Positions 24,608 through 33,507 of a DNA stretch of 64,000 nucleotides are shown in pieces (position 1 is the stretch's first letter; every line of letters starts with the position of its first letter). Location: the NCBI RefSeq assembly GCF_001653565.1, contig NZ_LYPB01000076.1, positions 297,628 to 361,627 on the forward strand, given 5' to 3'. This stretch comes from Paenibacillus oryzisoli (GTDB taxonomy: Bacteria; Bacillota; Bacilli; Paenibacillales; NBRC-103111). A program made the position numbers and the translations under genes. A model generated the notes under the pieces. It worked only from the letters and a program-made list of their open reading frames with translations. It had not been told where the DNA came from and did not search any database.

Positions 24608-25675
24608 ATGGAGATTGGCATAGATACTTTTGTCGAAACAATACCGGATGTACGAACTGGCGTGACGATAAGTCATGGAGAGCGGTTGCGACAGGTCGTG
24701 GAAGAGATTGTCCTTGCTGATAAGGTAGGGTTAGATATATTTGGAGTCGGCGAGCATCATCGCAAGGAGTTTGGAGATTCGGCTACAGCCGTTGTGCTTG
24801 CAGCAGCGGCAGCTATGACTACAAGGATACGATTAACCAGTTCAGTTACTGTGCTCTCTGCAGCAGATCCAGTGCGCTTATTTCAGCAATTTGCCACTTT
24901 GGATGGGATATCAAATGGACGTGCTGAGATTATTGCGGGCAGAGGCTCTATGGACGATGCATTTCCGTTGTTTGGATATGATTTGAAAGACTATGAAGAG
25001 CTATTCGAAGAAAAATTGGAATTATTATTAAAACTAAGAAACTCGGAAATGGTAACTTGGAAAGGTGGACATAGACCAGCCTTTACGAATCTTGGCGTGT
25101 ATCCGCGTCCGGTTCAGGATCCACTCCCGATATGGCTTGGCAGTGGGGGGAATGCGGAATCGGTCATCAGAGCTGGGTTACTCGGGCTGCCTCTTGTTTT
25201 GGCGATAATCGGAGGGAGTCCGCTACAATTTGCTCCGCTTGTACCACTCTATAAGAAAGCCGCCATGCAGGCAGGACATGATGCTTCGAAGTTAAAGGTA
25301 GCCGTACACTCATCAGGTTTCGTTGCGGAGAGTACTTCACTTGCGGTAGATAAGTATTTCCCACCTACGCAAGCATCGTTTAATTATTTTGGAAAAGATC
25401 GGGGATGGGGACAATACAGCCGTGCAAGCTTTGATGCTGCAAGCAGTTTAGAAGGGGCCTTATACGTTGGTGATCCTGACACGGTAGTCAATAAAATCGT
25501 ACACATGTATAAGCACTTAGGCTTCTCGCGGTTTTTCCTTCATTTGCCTGTCGGCACTATGCCGCACGAAGATGTTATGAAAGCCATTGAACTACTAGGA
25601 ACGGAAGTCGCACCGCGAGTCCGGGAAGAAGTCGTGAAGTTAGAGGCTGAGGGAAGAATTATCTTAAATACGTAA
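24608..25675 (+). CDS. LLM class flavin-dependent oxidoreductase
   Basis: A 355-aa bacterial luciferase-like monooxygenase with TIM-barrel fold using reduced FMN. Family features: DIFGVGEHHRKEF near residue 45, RIRLTSSVTVLS, GRAEIIAGRGS and PIWLGSGGN. It has its own promoter at 24495-24523 and AGGAGATG 9 nt before the ATG. The substrate is unknown; such enzymes often follow oxidoreductase genes as here. Confidence 0.85.
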   Translation: MEIGIDTFVETIPDVRTGVTISHGERLRQVVEEIVLADKVGLDIFGVGEHHRKEFGDSATAVVLAAAAAMTTRIRLTSSVTVLSAADPVRLFQQFATLDGISNGRAEIIAGRGSMDDAFPLFGYDLKDYEELFEEKLELLLKLRNSEMVTWKGGHRPAFTNLGVYPRPVQDPLPIWLGSGGNAESVIRAGLLGLPLVLAIIGGSPLQFAPLVPLYKKAAMQAGHDASKLKVAVHSSGFVAESTSLAVDKYFPPTQASFNYFGKDRGWGQYSRASFDAASSLEGALYVGDPDTVVNKIVHMYKHLGFSRFFLHLPVGTMPHEDVMKAIELLGTEVAPRVREEVVKLEAEGRIILNT

Positions 25676-25796
25676 GAGTAGACCATACTGTTATAGGAGA
25701 GGCTGTCTCAAGAGTCGTTGTAGACTTATTGAAACGGCCTATTCTTTCGTTGTTGACCTTATGGGCGATGAATAATAAACGGACTTCCCGCAGTTT

Positions 25797-25980
25797 AACT
25801 GGATTTTCTCCATCTATTTGAAACGGAATTATCGAATATGGATGATTAACTGTATTTCCTGTAGCTAAATTCCTTTAATTATCTCGATTTTTCAAATTTG
25901 ATTGAATTTACCTGTATTTTTTCCATCTAATCGCGAAAATACCCCAAATTCGCCAATATTAGCTGTAGTTTTTACATCTA
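25797..25980. repeat. Degenerate repeat block, four copies of a 20-bp motif
   Basis: Four related 20-mers ending in a CATCTA- or TAGCTA-like hexamer lie at 25797, 25848, 25910 and 25961, all close to ANCTGTATTTTTTCCATCTA. Spacings are 51, 62 and 51, so two copies of a 113-bp higher-order unit. The region is AT-rich, non-coding and lies in the 711-nt gap 25676-26386. It looks like a genus-type intergenic repeat, which a genome search would settle. Confidence 0.7.
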
Positions 25981-26015
25981 AATACGATTCGGCAGCGGGG
26001 CAGACTCTGTCTACT

Positions 26016-26244
26016 AGTCACTGACACCGTCACCTTCTTAGTACACAGTCTCATTCTCAGTCACAACCTCCGTCCCCGTCATCGTCCCAGTCACAGCTTT
26101 AGTCCCCAGTCACCGTCCCAGTCACAGCCACAGCTTCTGTCACACCAGTTTCCGTCTCCGTCCCAGTCCCAGTCACCGTCAACACAGCTTCTGTCACACC
26201 AGTTTCCGTCCCAATCCCAGCCTCCGTCTCAGTCGTATTCCCCA
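26016..26244. repeat. C-rich low-complexity repeat (CAGTCACCGTCC-like)
   Basis: Over 200 bp built of variants of CCAGTCAC and CCGTCC, rich in C and poor in G on the plus strand. A 28-bp segment starting CACAGCTTCTGTCACACC is repeated exactly at 26129 and 26183 (54-bp period). It is followed by AT-rich DNA and the NmrA-like gene. The rest of the gap 25676-26386 holds the other repeat block and no convincing gene. Confidence 0.85.
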
Positions 26245-26386
26245 GATTAATCAGAGGAGAAATTAACCAAACTTTTTTTTGTCACACTTCGCGGACGTCA
26301 ATTGTCTTATACATGTCAAACAAATTTGAGGTACTTAATAACACATCACACGCCCAGATAATGGGCTATAAACTGGAGGAATTCAT

Positions 26387-27157
26387 ATGAAAATTGTAGT
26401 TATTGGTGGTAGTGGTCTTATTGGATCCAAGGTCGTGCAGAACCTTCGTGAGCTTGGGCATGAAGCTGTGCCGGCATCTCCATCTTTAGGCGTTAATACG
26501 ATTACTGGCGAAGGACTTGCTGAGGCACTGCACGGTGCAGAGATTGTCGTAGACGTGACGAACTCACCTTCGTTTGAAGACGAGGCAGTAATGTCGTTCT
26601 TCGTGACGTCGAATAAGAATCTTCTGACTGCTGAAGCAGCGGCAGGTGTGCGTCATCACGTTGCACTGTCGGTCGTAGGAACGGAGCGTCTGCTCCAAAG
26701 TGGCTATTTCAAGGCGAAAATGGCCCAAGAAGAGCTAATCAAGGCTTCTCCGATTCCTTATACAATTGTCCGTGCAACACAGTTCTTCGAATTCATTGGG
26801 AGCATCGCATATGTGGCTACGGAAGGGGATACGGTACGTTTGCCTTCCGCTCTGACGCAGCCTATGGTTTCGGATGATGTCGCGGCTGTTGTAGCGGATT
26901 TCACCCTTGGTGCACCTGTGAATGATATTGTAGATGCGGCAGGTCCTGACCAAATTAGGCTTGACGAACTTGTTCGACAATTCTTGGCTGCCAATCAAGA
27001 TCCACGTCAAGTGATCACTGATGACAATGCACTCTACTTTGGGTCAGTGGAAGTGAATGATCAATCTCTCGTTCCGATTGATGGCCCTACACGAATCACG
27101 ACAATTACTACAACACGGTTTCATGATTGGCTTAAACGGTCAGTGACCCAAGAATAA
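26387..27157 (+). CDS. NmrA-like/atypical SDR NAD(P)-binding protein
   Basis: A 256-aa Rossmann protein starting MKIVVIGGSGLIGSKV (GGxGxIG loop), with no catalytic Tyr-X3-Lys dyad in the classical place, as in NmrA-like and atypical SDRs. PYTIVRATQFFEF and the following variable region match SDR-a5-type proteins that bind NAD(P)H and may sense redox state. GGAGG lies 8 nt before the ATG. It is monocistronic and ended by the terminator at 27207-27235. Confidence 0.82.
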   Translation: MKIVVIGGSGLIGSKVVQNLRELGHEAVPASPSLGVNTITGEGLAEALHGAEIVVDVTNSPSFEDEAVMSFFVTSNKNLLTAEAAAGVRHHVALSVVGTERLLQSGYFKAKMAQEELIKASPIPYTIVRATQFFEFIGSIAYVATEGDTVRLPSALTQPMVSDDVAAVVADFTLGAPVNDIVDAAGPDQIRLDELVRQFLAANQDPRQVITDDNALYFGSVEVNDQSLVPIDGPTRITTITTTRFHDWLKRSVTQE

Positions 27158-27206
27158 TTAAGCGACATATTTCGGGTGGTTACACTACCACATAGCAACT
27201 ATCTAG

Positions 27207-27235
27207 CCACGCTGTGATCTCACAGTGTGGTTTTT
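27207..27235 (+). terminator. Terminator after NmrA-like gene
   Basis: CCACGCTGTGA-TC-TCACAGTGTGG (one wobble), then five T. Confidence 0.85.
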
Positions 27236-27346
27236 CTCATGTTATCTCGAAGTATTTTGAAGGAATCGAATGGGAGAATGTTCTTGTCATTGATGTTACT
27301 TTATTTGGGATAATAGCAGTGATTGTGTCAACCAGGAGGATCTTTC

Positions 27347-28855
27347 ATGAGATGGTTTATAAAAGGGAAACCCCATAAAAACGATAAGCTTCCTACGATG
27401 AAAACCATTAGCCTGGAGGAAGAGAATAATCATGTGTTTTCAACGGATATGGATCACAATGAGAAGTTGATTCAAGAAGCGTTCCAGGATTGTTCCGATG
27501 TAGTGTACCGCAAAATAGAAGTTAAGCAAGAAACGCAATGGCTCATTGTTTATATTGATAACTTAATTGATACGAATATGCTTGAAGAACAAGTCATTAA
27601 ACCCATGCTGACAAGTATAACAAGGGATGAGGTTCCGTCGGAATCAGGAAATCTCAAAGATGAGTTGGTCTCCATCGGAACCACAACAAGTTCTACAAAA
27701 GTTGCGGATGTTATTCAAAACGTCCTAGAAGGACATGCGGCCATTCTCAAGATAGGTGCAAGTAACGTAATGACAGTTGCTATGCTAGGCACATCCAAAA
27801 GAAGCATTGATGAAGCTTCATCGGAGCCTGTCATTCGCGGCCCAAGAGACGGTTTCATTGAACAGATTTCGACCAACATTAGTTTGATTCGATCCCGACT
27901 CAAAACGCCAAAATTAAAAGTAGCGTATATTACGCTAGGAGAGCATACCCAGACCAAAATAGCGATCACCTACCTAAAGGGTGTCGCGTTGGACTCTTTG
28001 GTAGAAGAAGTTAAAGCACGATTAGAGCCAATAAAATTGGATGGTGTACTCGAATCAGCGTATATCGAAGAATGTATTGAAGATCAACCGTTCTCACCCT
28101 TTCCTCAAGTTCATAACACGGAACGGCCGGATGTGGTGGCTGCAGAATTGCTTGAAGGTAAAGTAGCCATTCTTGTGGACACATCGCCATTTGTTCTCGT
28201 TGTTCCAATGACGTTCTGGACTGGACTTCAAGCGAGTGAGGATTACTACATACGTTGGCCAGCAGCTACATTTTTTCGATGGATTCGATTGCTTTTTATC
28301 CATCTTGCGATTTTTGCGCCACCCCTGTATGTAGCGATTACAACTTTTCATCAAGAGATGATCCCGACAAGCCTGGTGCTGAGTATTGCTGCTTCAAGAG
28401 AAGCTGTTCCCTTTCCTGCGATGATTGAAGCTTTAATTATGGAAATCATATTTGAAGCCCTCCGGGAAGCTGGTATTCGGCTGCCGAAACAGATCGGCCC
28501 AACTATTAGCATTGTTGGAGGTTTAGTCATTGGTCAATCTGCGGTTCAAGCGGGTTTAATATCTGCACCGGTCGTTATTATTGTATCGATCACTGGTATT
28601 GCCGCTTTCACCATTCCTCGCTATAGCTTTGCCAATGGCATCCGCTTGCTTAGGTTTCCTATGTTGTTCTTAGCTGGAAGCTTGGGCTTATACGGCATCG
28701 TTCTAGGATTTCTAGGTATTATGTTACATGTGACTTCACTTCGATCATTCGGAGTTCTCTATTTTTCTCCAATCGCGCCATTCAAGCTTGCGGCTTGGAG
28801 GGATGTTTTGATACGAATACCGATTTGGGCGAAACGATCGTGGGGGAACAAATGA
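27347..28855 (+). CDS. Spore germination receptor A subunit, locus 2
   Basis: A 502-aa GerA-family subunit with a hydrophilic N-terminal extension (residues 1-35), the soluble domain carrying RGPRDGFIEQISTN and LESAYIEECIEDQ, and a C-terminal membrane domain with YVAITTFHQEMIPTS and FEALREAGIRLPKQIG. The frame opens at a TTG at 27323, but AGGAGGA (27333-27339) lies 7 nt before the ATG at 27347, which decides the start. It is followed by gerC with an ATGA overlap. Confidence 0.93.
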   Translation: MRWFIKGKPHKNDKLPTMKTISLEEENNHVFSTDMDHNEKLIQEAFQDCSDVVYRKIEVKQETQWLIVYIDNLIDTNMLEEQVIKPMLTSITRDEVPSESGNLKDELVSIGTTTSSTKVADVIQNVLEGHAAILKIGASNVMTVAMLGTSKRSIDEASSEPVIRGPRDGFIEQISTNISLIRSRLKTPKLKVAYITLGEHTQTKIAITYLKGVALDSLVEEVKARLEPIKLDGVLESAYIEECIEDQPFSPFPQVHNTERPDVVAAELLEGKVAILVDTSPFVLVVPMTFWTGLQASEDYYIRWPAATFFRWIRLLFIHLAIFAPPLYVAITTFHQEMIPTSLVLSIAASREAVPFPAMIEALIMEIIFEALREAGIRLPKQIGPTISIVGGLVIGQSAVQAGLISAPVVIIVSITGIAAFTIPRYSFANGIRLLRFPMLFLAGSLGLYGIVLGFLGIMLHVTSLRSFGVLYFSPIAPFKLAAWRDVLIRIPIWAKRSWGNK

Positions 28856-30003
28856 GGATACTTAAATGGATTATGCTTCTTATTGTATTAGTCCTCATTA
28901 GCGGATGTTGGGATCGTACCGAAATTAATGATCTTGCCTTTGTAATGGGGACTTCCTTAGATCTAACGGATGAGGGGGACCTCTTATGTACCCTTCAAAT
29001 TGCGATACCTTCATCAGCAGAAGGTGGGAAGAGTAGTCCTGATGATAGCGGCAAATCTTTCGTTATCTCCGTTGTAGGGAAAAACGGGAACGAAATTCAT
29101 CAAAAACTTCAGAAAAAGAGCTCACGCCATTTGTTCTATTCTCATCGTAGTGTTGTGTTTATTAGTGAACGTTTGGCGAAGCATGGCATTGAGAATGTTC
29201 TTGATATTTTCACGCATGACCCTAGGAATCGCTTAAAGACTTATCTTATGGTAGTCAGAGGGGGAGAAGCGCGGAATATATTGCAATTGAATTCTCCTTT
29301 GAAGCCAGTTCCTATAGAAGCGGTGAGGGGGATGGAGGGTTCAGGAGAAGATGTCGCGGAAACATTACGCGATTTTTTTATCTTGTATGGCAGTGAGGGG
29401 ATCCATCCCGTTGTTGGTGTAGTCGAACCGGAGCTTCACTTCGATGACCCCCATAAGCAAATTTTTAAGGTAGTGGGGACTGGCGTGTTTAAAGATCTCA
29501 AACTATCTGGCATATTAGATGAAAGAGAAACACTAGGACAAATGTGGGTGACAGGCAAGTTGAGAGTAGGATACCTCACAGCTAAACTACCCAAGGGAAA
29601 TGGGCAAGTTGGGATGGTAATCAATCATGCAAATCGCAAAATCTCTACACAGATCCGTCAAGATGCCCTTCAATTCCATATTCAACTTGATGGTCAAGGA
29701 AGCTTACTTGAGAATAATTCACCGTTGGATCTTAATGAACCTGCAAATTTGCAACTCATCAAAAGTGGTTTGGAAGACGCAGCCAAGAAACAGGTTCAGG
29801 CCTACTTAACCAGAATCCAGAAGGAATTAAAAGTAGACAGCGCAGGATTTGGCCAAGAAATTTACAAGAATTACCCAGATCAGTGGAGTAGATTGAGGGA
29901 TCAATGGGACACGCGATTTCCGGAAGCGGACATAACCCTTGAAGTGAACCTGAAGGTACATGGGGCTGGGATGATACACTCCACCTTCGAATTACGAGAA
30001 TAG
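28852..30003 (+). CDS. Spore germination lipoprotein, GerC family, locus 2
   Basis: A 383-aa GerC lipoprotein. The signal peptide ends in LVLISGCWDRTEINDL (Cys 19). The start ATG overlaps the stop of the A subunit (ATGA at 28852-28855), pointing to translational coupling, with GGGGGA 5 nt upstream. The longer frame from 28795 lies inside the previous gene and is rejected. It is followed 8 nt later by a small D-type gene rather than by gerB. Confidence 0.93.
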   Translation: MRILKWIMLLIVLVLISGCWDRTEINDLAFVMGTSLDLTDEGDLLCTLQIAIPSSAEGGKSSPDDSGKSFVISVVGKNGNEIHQKLQKKSSRHLFYSHRSVVFISERLAKHGIENVLDIFTHDPRNRLKTYLMVVRGGEARNILQLNSPLKPVPIEAVRGMEGSGEDVAETLRDFFILYGSEGIHPVVGVVEPELHFDDPHKQIFKVVGTGVFKDLKLSGILDERETLGQMWVTGKLRVGYLTAKLPKGNGQVGMVINHANRKISTQIRQDALQFHIQLDGQGSLLENNSPLDLNEPANLQLIKSGLEDAAKKQVQAYLTRIQKELKVDSAGFGQEIYKNYPDQWSRLRDQWDTRFPEADITLEVNLKVHGAGMIHSTFELRE

Positions 30004-30011
30004 GAGACCTC

Positions 30012-30245
30012 ATGATGATCCTGCAGTTCGCAGCTTATGTTCTTGTAATGTTGAGTTGGACCGTCTATAGCGCTCGAATATTTATCAAAAAACAACAGTA
30101 TAAAGAAACTGCAATCTACAGTAGTCTAATGGGACTATGTGTAATTCTAGGGGTACTATACATTGCCCATGTGCGTCTCCCAAGCACAACCATTCCTGCA
30201 AGACTTATGTTTGGGTACATCGGAAGAATCATCCTGGAACATTAA
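30012..30245 (+). CDS. Small two-TM protein of germination locus 2 (D-subunit-like)
   Basis: A 77-residue protein with two hydrophobic segments (about residues 3-22 and 37-55) linked by a basic loop (FIKKQQYKET). Same size class, topology and operon neighbourhood as 2688-2897, but little obvious identity. AGGAG is 5 nt before the first ATG and 8 nt before the second (30015), so the start could be either. It ends the plus-strand part of the locus, 2 nt before the stop of the convergent gerB. Confidence 0.72.
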   Translation: MMILQFAAYVLVMLSWTVYSARIFIKKQQYKETAIYSSLMGLCVILGVLYIAHVRLPSTTIPARLMFGYIGRIILEH

Positions 30246-30247
30246 CT

Positions 30248-31348
30248 TTAAGGCGCGGACTTCGTCCAGCGCTTCTTTATCGTATCAACCAGTAATAGCG
30301 ATAAGGGTATTAATAAATGGGTAGAGAAAGCGAAGCTCGGATACGTATCTCTGAGGTAACTATTCAAATCGGTGGAATAATTATCGAAAACGAAAACAGA
30401 TCCAATCACAGATAGAATCACGATGGGTACTAGAAAGGTTCTGTAGCTTTTGATTTCAAATAGATGAGCGATTGTTAGACAGATAATAAAGAAGGTAAGC
30501 GATACTTTGATAAAGCACCCCATCACCCAGATCGCTACCGCAACAGCTTCCAAGCGTTCAAAGCTTCCTTTGATCCCGATATATTGAATGACGCTTAATA
30601 CGGGAAAGGCTAATTTCCTCGTTAACGGACCGAAGATCATGATGAGTGGTAAAACGGTTATGCAGAATAGTCCTGAGATAATGGACAGTGAAATGAATGA
30701 CGCTTTGGCTGCTTTCTTCGGCTGATTCAAATAAGGAAGGAACCACCCTAAAACCATAAATTGTCCTAAATATGCAATGGGGAAAATAGACCCCTGGAGG
30801 ACAGGGCGAATCCCTTTGCTTAACACAGGGCGGAGTAATTGAGGATCCGATACGGCGATCATGAGCAGCAGCAGTGGAATGAGGAGTACAAAGATAAGAT
30901 AAGATAGATATTCATTACACCTAGCGATAGATTCAATGCCCATATAGACGGCAATTCCACATAAAATAGCCAACGTTAGACTGACAACAATGGATGGCGT
31001 TCGCATGAGAAAGATGCTATTGATGAACTGTATATGTTGGTTAAGAATAATAAAATCAAAGTTAACCCAGTAATACAATAAATAAAATCCTACTAATTTC
31101 CCAAAGAATTTACCTAAGATTCGGGAACTGTATTGGATGATGGAGAGTCCTGGATAGCGTTTGGATAAAACGATCATAATCCATACTTGTAAAGCACCGA
31201 TCAGATAAGCAGGGAAAATCGTCATCCACGCATCTTGACGGGATATTTTCTCCATAAGCGAAGGTACAACAAGAATGAGGGTGGGAGCAATGAAGGAAAA
31301 AACTAATAAGCATAGCTGATTCCCTGATATTTTTTCAGTGGACTCCAT
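30248..31348 (-). CDS. Spore germination permease GerB, locus 2 (inverted)
   Basis: A 366-aa membrane protein of the GerB/APC type with about ten hydrophobic segments. Near the N-terminus the family pattern is kept (APTLILVVPSLMEKISRQDAW), as is GIESIARCNEYLSYLI in the middle. The ATG has AAGGAGA upstream. Unlike the usual gerA-gerC-gerB order, it lies on the opposite strand, tail-to-tail with the D-type gene. It could be expressed from its own promoter or with the MFS gene 91 nt upstream. Confidence 0.92.
   Translation of the reverse strand: MESTEKISGNQLCLLVFSFIAPTLILVVPSLMEKISRQDAWMTIFPAYLIGALQVWIMIVLSKRYPGLSIIQYSSRILGKFFGKLVGFYLLYYWVNFDFIILNQHIQFINSIFLMRTPSIVVSLTLAILCGIAVYMGIESIARCNEYLSYLIFVLLIPLLLLMIAVSDPQLLRPVLSKGIRPVLQGSIFPIAYLGQFMVLGWFLPYLNQPKKAAKASFISLSIISGLFCITVLPLIMIFGPLTRKLAFPVLSVIQYIGIKGSFERLEAVAVAIWVMGCFIKVSLTFFIICLTIAHLFEIKSYRTFLVPIVILSVIGSVFVFDNYSTDLNSYLRDTYPSFAFSTHLLIPLSLLLVDTIKKRWTKSAP
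30253..30279 (+). terminator. Weak terminator-like hairpin at end of gerA-gerC-D
   Basis: GCGCGGAC-TTC-GTCC-A-GCGC then TTCTTTA, with one bulged A. It lies inside the 3' end of the convergent gerB coding sequence and would act on the plus-strand operon. Confidence 0.45.
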
Positions 31349-31439
31349 TCAAGTTCTCCTTCTGTTCAGATTCACTCCAAGTATTCCCTCCATGACATCC
31401 TGTATGCAGTAAGAAGCCATTTGAGCCTGAACGCAGAAC

Positions 31440-32633
31440 TCAGCGAACTTTGGTTTCTTTCCCGAAAAGGAGAAGAATCCCTGTACATAACAAAATAACG
31501 ACTGCAAATATCCCGAATATGGGTGCGTAGCCAATGTCCTTTTGTACCAGTGCGCCTACCAAAAATGGTGCAATTACACTGCCTATTCTGCCAAAGCTAG
31601 CCGCAAATCCAGTTCCCACTCCTCGGATTGCAGTCGGGTAATTCTCTGGCGTATACGCGTACAATGCTCCCCATGCACCTAAATTAAAAAAGGAAAGCAA
31701 CGAACCAAACCACAACAGCATGGTTATGCTTTGGCTTAATCCGAAACCCATTGCCATTCCCCCAGATAACACCAAGAATAGAGATAACGTCGGTTTACGG
31801 CCCCATTTCTCAACTAAGTAAGCCGCAGCAAAGTAACCGGGAAGTTGGGCTAGCGTCATAAGTAGTACATAACGAAAGCTTTGAATCATGGAGAAGCCTT
31901 TATCAACTAAGACGGAAGGCAGCCAAAGAAACATCCCATAATAAGAAAAAGCTATGGCAAACCATACTGCCCATAGGGCAATAGTCTCTCTTTTATAAGC
32001 AGTGAACAACTGCCCAAACTTAATCGGTTGACCGCGTTGAATACGGTACTGTGGAGACTCTGGGATCGCTCGCCGGACCCAGAAGGCGAACAAAACAGGG
32101 ATGGCGCCAATGAAGACAGCAATTCGCCATCCGTACGGAGGGATTACAAAGTAAGCCAGGACAGCTGCTATGATCCAGCCTGCGGCCCAGAAACTTTCCA
32201 ATAGGACAACAATTCGTCCTTTTTTATCAGGAGGTGCGAATTCATTCACAAGTGTAGATGCTACAGGAAGCTCAGCACCGAGTCCGAGTCCCATCAAGAA
32301 GCGCAGGATGAGCATACTGCCTAATCCGTTTGCAAATCCGCTGCCAAAACTGAATACACCAAAACAGACTAACGTCAATAAAAATAGGGGGCGACGTCCA
32401 AACTTATCGGCAAGATATCCACCGAAAGCTGCTCCGATAGCCATACCAATCAGATTGACCGAACCGAGAAGCCCCGCCTCTTGGGCTGTGAGACCCCACT
32501 CTTTACGAAGTGCAACAAGGATAAAAGATAACAAACCGACATCCATGGCATCGAATAACCAGCCAAACCCAGCAGCCCAAAATACGTGACGAAAGACGAG
32601 TTTGGGATCTTTATTATCGTTTATTTTGGTTAT
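31440..32633 (-). CDS. MFS transporter, apparent ATA start codon
   Basis: A 12-TM major facilitator of the sugar/aromatic-acid porter type, with GGYLADKFGRRP and RFLMGLGLGAELPVA in the N-half and VEKWGRKP and PENYPTAIRGVGTG in the C-half. The first ATG (32546) would cut off the family's conserved start and has no ribosome binding site. In frame upstream there is no ATG, GTG or TTG, but AAGGAGG (32641-32647) stands exactly 7 nt before an ATA codon at 32631-32633. The added residues (TKINDNKDPKLVFRH, then FWAAGFGWLFDA) match a normal MFS N-terminus. Start at ATA gives 397 aa; a mutated start codon or a sequencing error is the alternative. Substrate unknown. Confidence 0.8.
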   Translation of the reverse strand: MTKINDNKDPKLVFRHVFWAAGFGWLFDAMDVGLLSFILVALRKEWGLTAQEAGLLGSVNLIGMAIGAAFGGYLADKFGRRPLFLLTLVCFGVFSFGSGFANGLGSMLILRFLMGLGLGAELPVASTLVNEFAPPDKKGRIVVLLESFWAAGWIIAAVLAYFVIPPYGWRIAVFIGAIPVLFAFWVRRAIPESPQYRIQRGQPIKFGQLFTAYKRETIALWAVWFAIAFSYYGMFLWLPSVLVDKGFSMIQSFRYVLLMTLAQLPGYFAAAYLVEKWGRKPTLSLFLVLSGGMAMGFGLSQSITMLLWFGSLLSFFNLGAWGALYAYTPENYPTAIRGVGTGFAASFGRIGSVIAPFLVGALVQKDIGYAPIFGIFAVVILLCTGILLLFGKETKVR

Positions 32634-32811
32634 ATAGCTTCCTCCTTAAGTACATGTTGAGTCTCTCCCTTTACATCAATTCGTATATATTTTCCATCTC
32701 AGGCGTAGAAGATACAGGGTGACTATAAGCTGTTTTTGTTTGAATCGGTTATAATAGGAATGAATTGTAAGTGAAAGTAAGTTTAGTTTGTGTATGAGGA
32801 GCGCGATAAGG

Positions 32812-33507
32812 ATGAAACGAATAACGATATTAATCGCAGATGATGAAGCGGAGATCGCTGATTTGGTTGCGTTACATTTGGAAAAAGAGGGATATCATCT
32901 CATTAAAGTATCCGATGGGAAAGAGGCTATCCAAGCGATTGAGACACATGCCATTGATCTGGCAATTCTGGATATTATGATGCCTAAGATGGATGGCTAT
33001 GAAGTGACGCGGCAAATACGTGAGAAATATCCCTTACCGATCATTTTTTTAAGTGCCAAGTCATCGGATTTGGATAAAATTACGGGATTAGTGATGGGCG
33101 CTGTCGATTACATGACGAAACCTTTCAACCCCATGGAGTTGGTAGCTCGGGTGAATGCGCAGCTGCGGCGAACGACTCAATTGAGTCAACCGACAACAGC
33201 GAGCAGCACTCTATTGGAGGTAGGAGGGGTGATCATCGATGTGGATCAAAGGTCAGTTCTTCTTTATGGAGAGAAAATCGAGCTAACACCGAAAGAATTT
33301 GATATTCTTTATCTTCTAGCAAGTCACCCTAAGAAAGTGTTCAGTGCTGAACATATTTTTGGACATGTATGGGGGGAAGCCTACTTTGAAAGTGGCAACA
33401 CGGTGATGGTACATATTCGTACGTTGCGCAAAAAACTCGGCGAAGATAGCAATAAAAACAAGTTGATCAAAACCGTATGGGGTGTGGGATATACATTCAA
33501 TGGCTAA
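32812..33507 (+). CDS. OmpR-family response regulator, VanR-like
   Basis: A 231-aa regulator: receiver domain with acidic pocket Asp10-Asp11, phospho-acceptor Asp54 (LAILDIMMPKMDG) and Lys in YMTKPF, and a winged-helix DNA-binding domain (LTPKEFDILYLLASHP, VMVHIRTLRKKLGE). The ATG at 32812 has GAGGAG about 10 nt upstream; the longer frame from 32788 is not supported. The histidine kinase overlaps its 3' end by 8 nt. With VanY- and VanZ-like genes behind it, it is best named VanR-like. Confidence 0.88.
   Translation: MKRITILIADDEAEIADLVALHLEKEGYHLIKVSDGKEAIQAIETHAIDLAILDIMMPKMDGYEVTRQIREKYPLPIIFLSAKSSDLDKITGLVMGAVDYMTKPFNPMELVARVNAQLRRTTQLSQPTTASSTLLEVGGVIIDVDQRSVLLYGEKIELTPKEFDILYLLASHPKKVFSAEHIFGHVWGEAYFESGNTVMVHIRTLRKKLGEDSNKNKLIKTVWGVGYTFNG

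Noticed and set aside
25676-25760. End of an insertion sequence (GAGAGGCTGTCTC segment)
   Set aside because: No matching inverted copy, target duplication or transposase remnant could be found nearby.
26016-26244. CRISPR array or repeat-protein gene in the C-rich tract
   Set aside because: Repeat units are irregular with no constant spacers and no cas genes; the minus-strand repeat peptide has no start signal and ends quickly.
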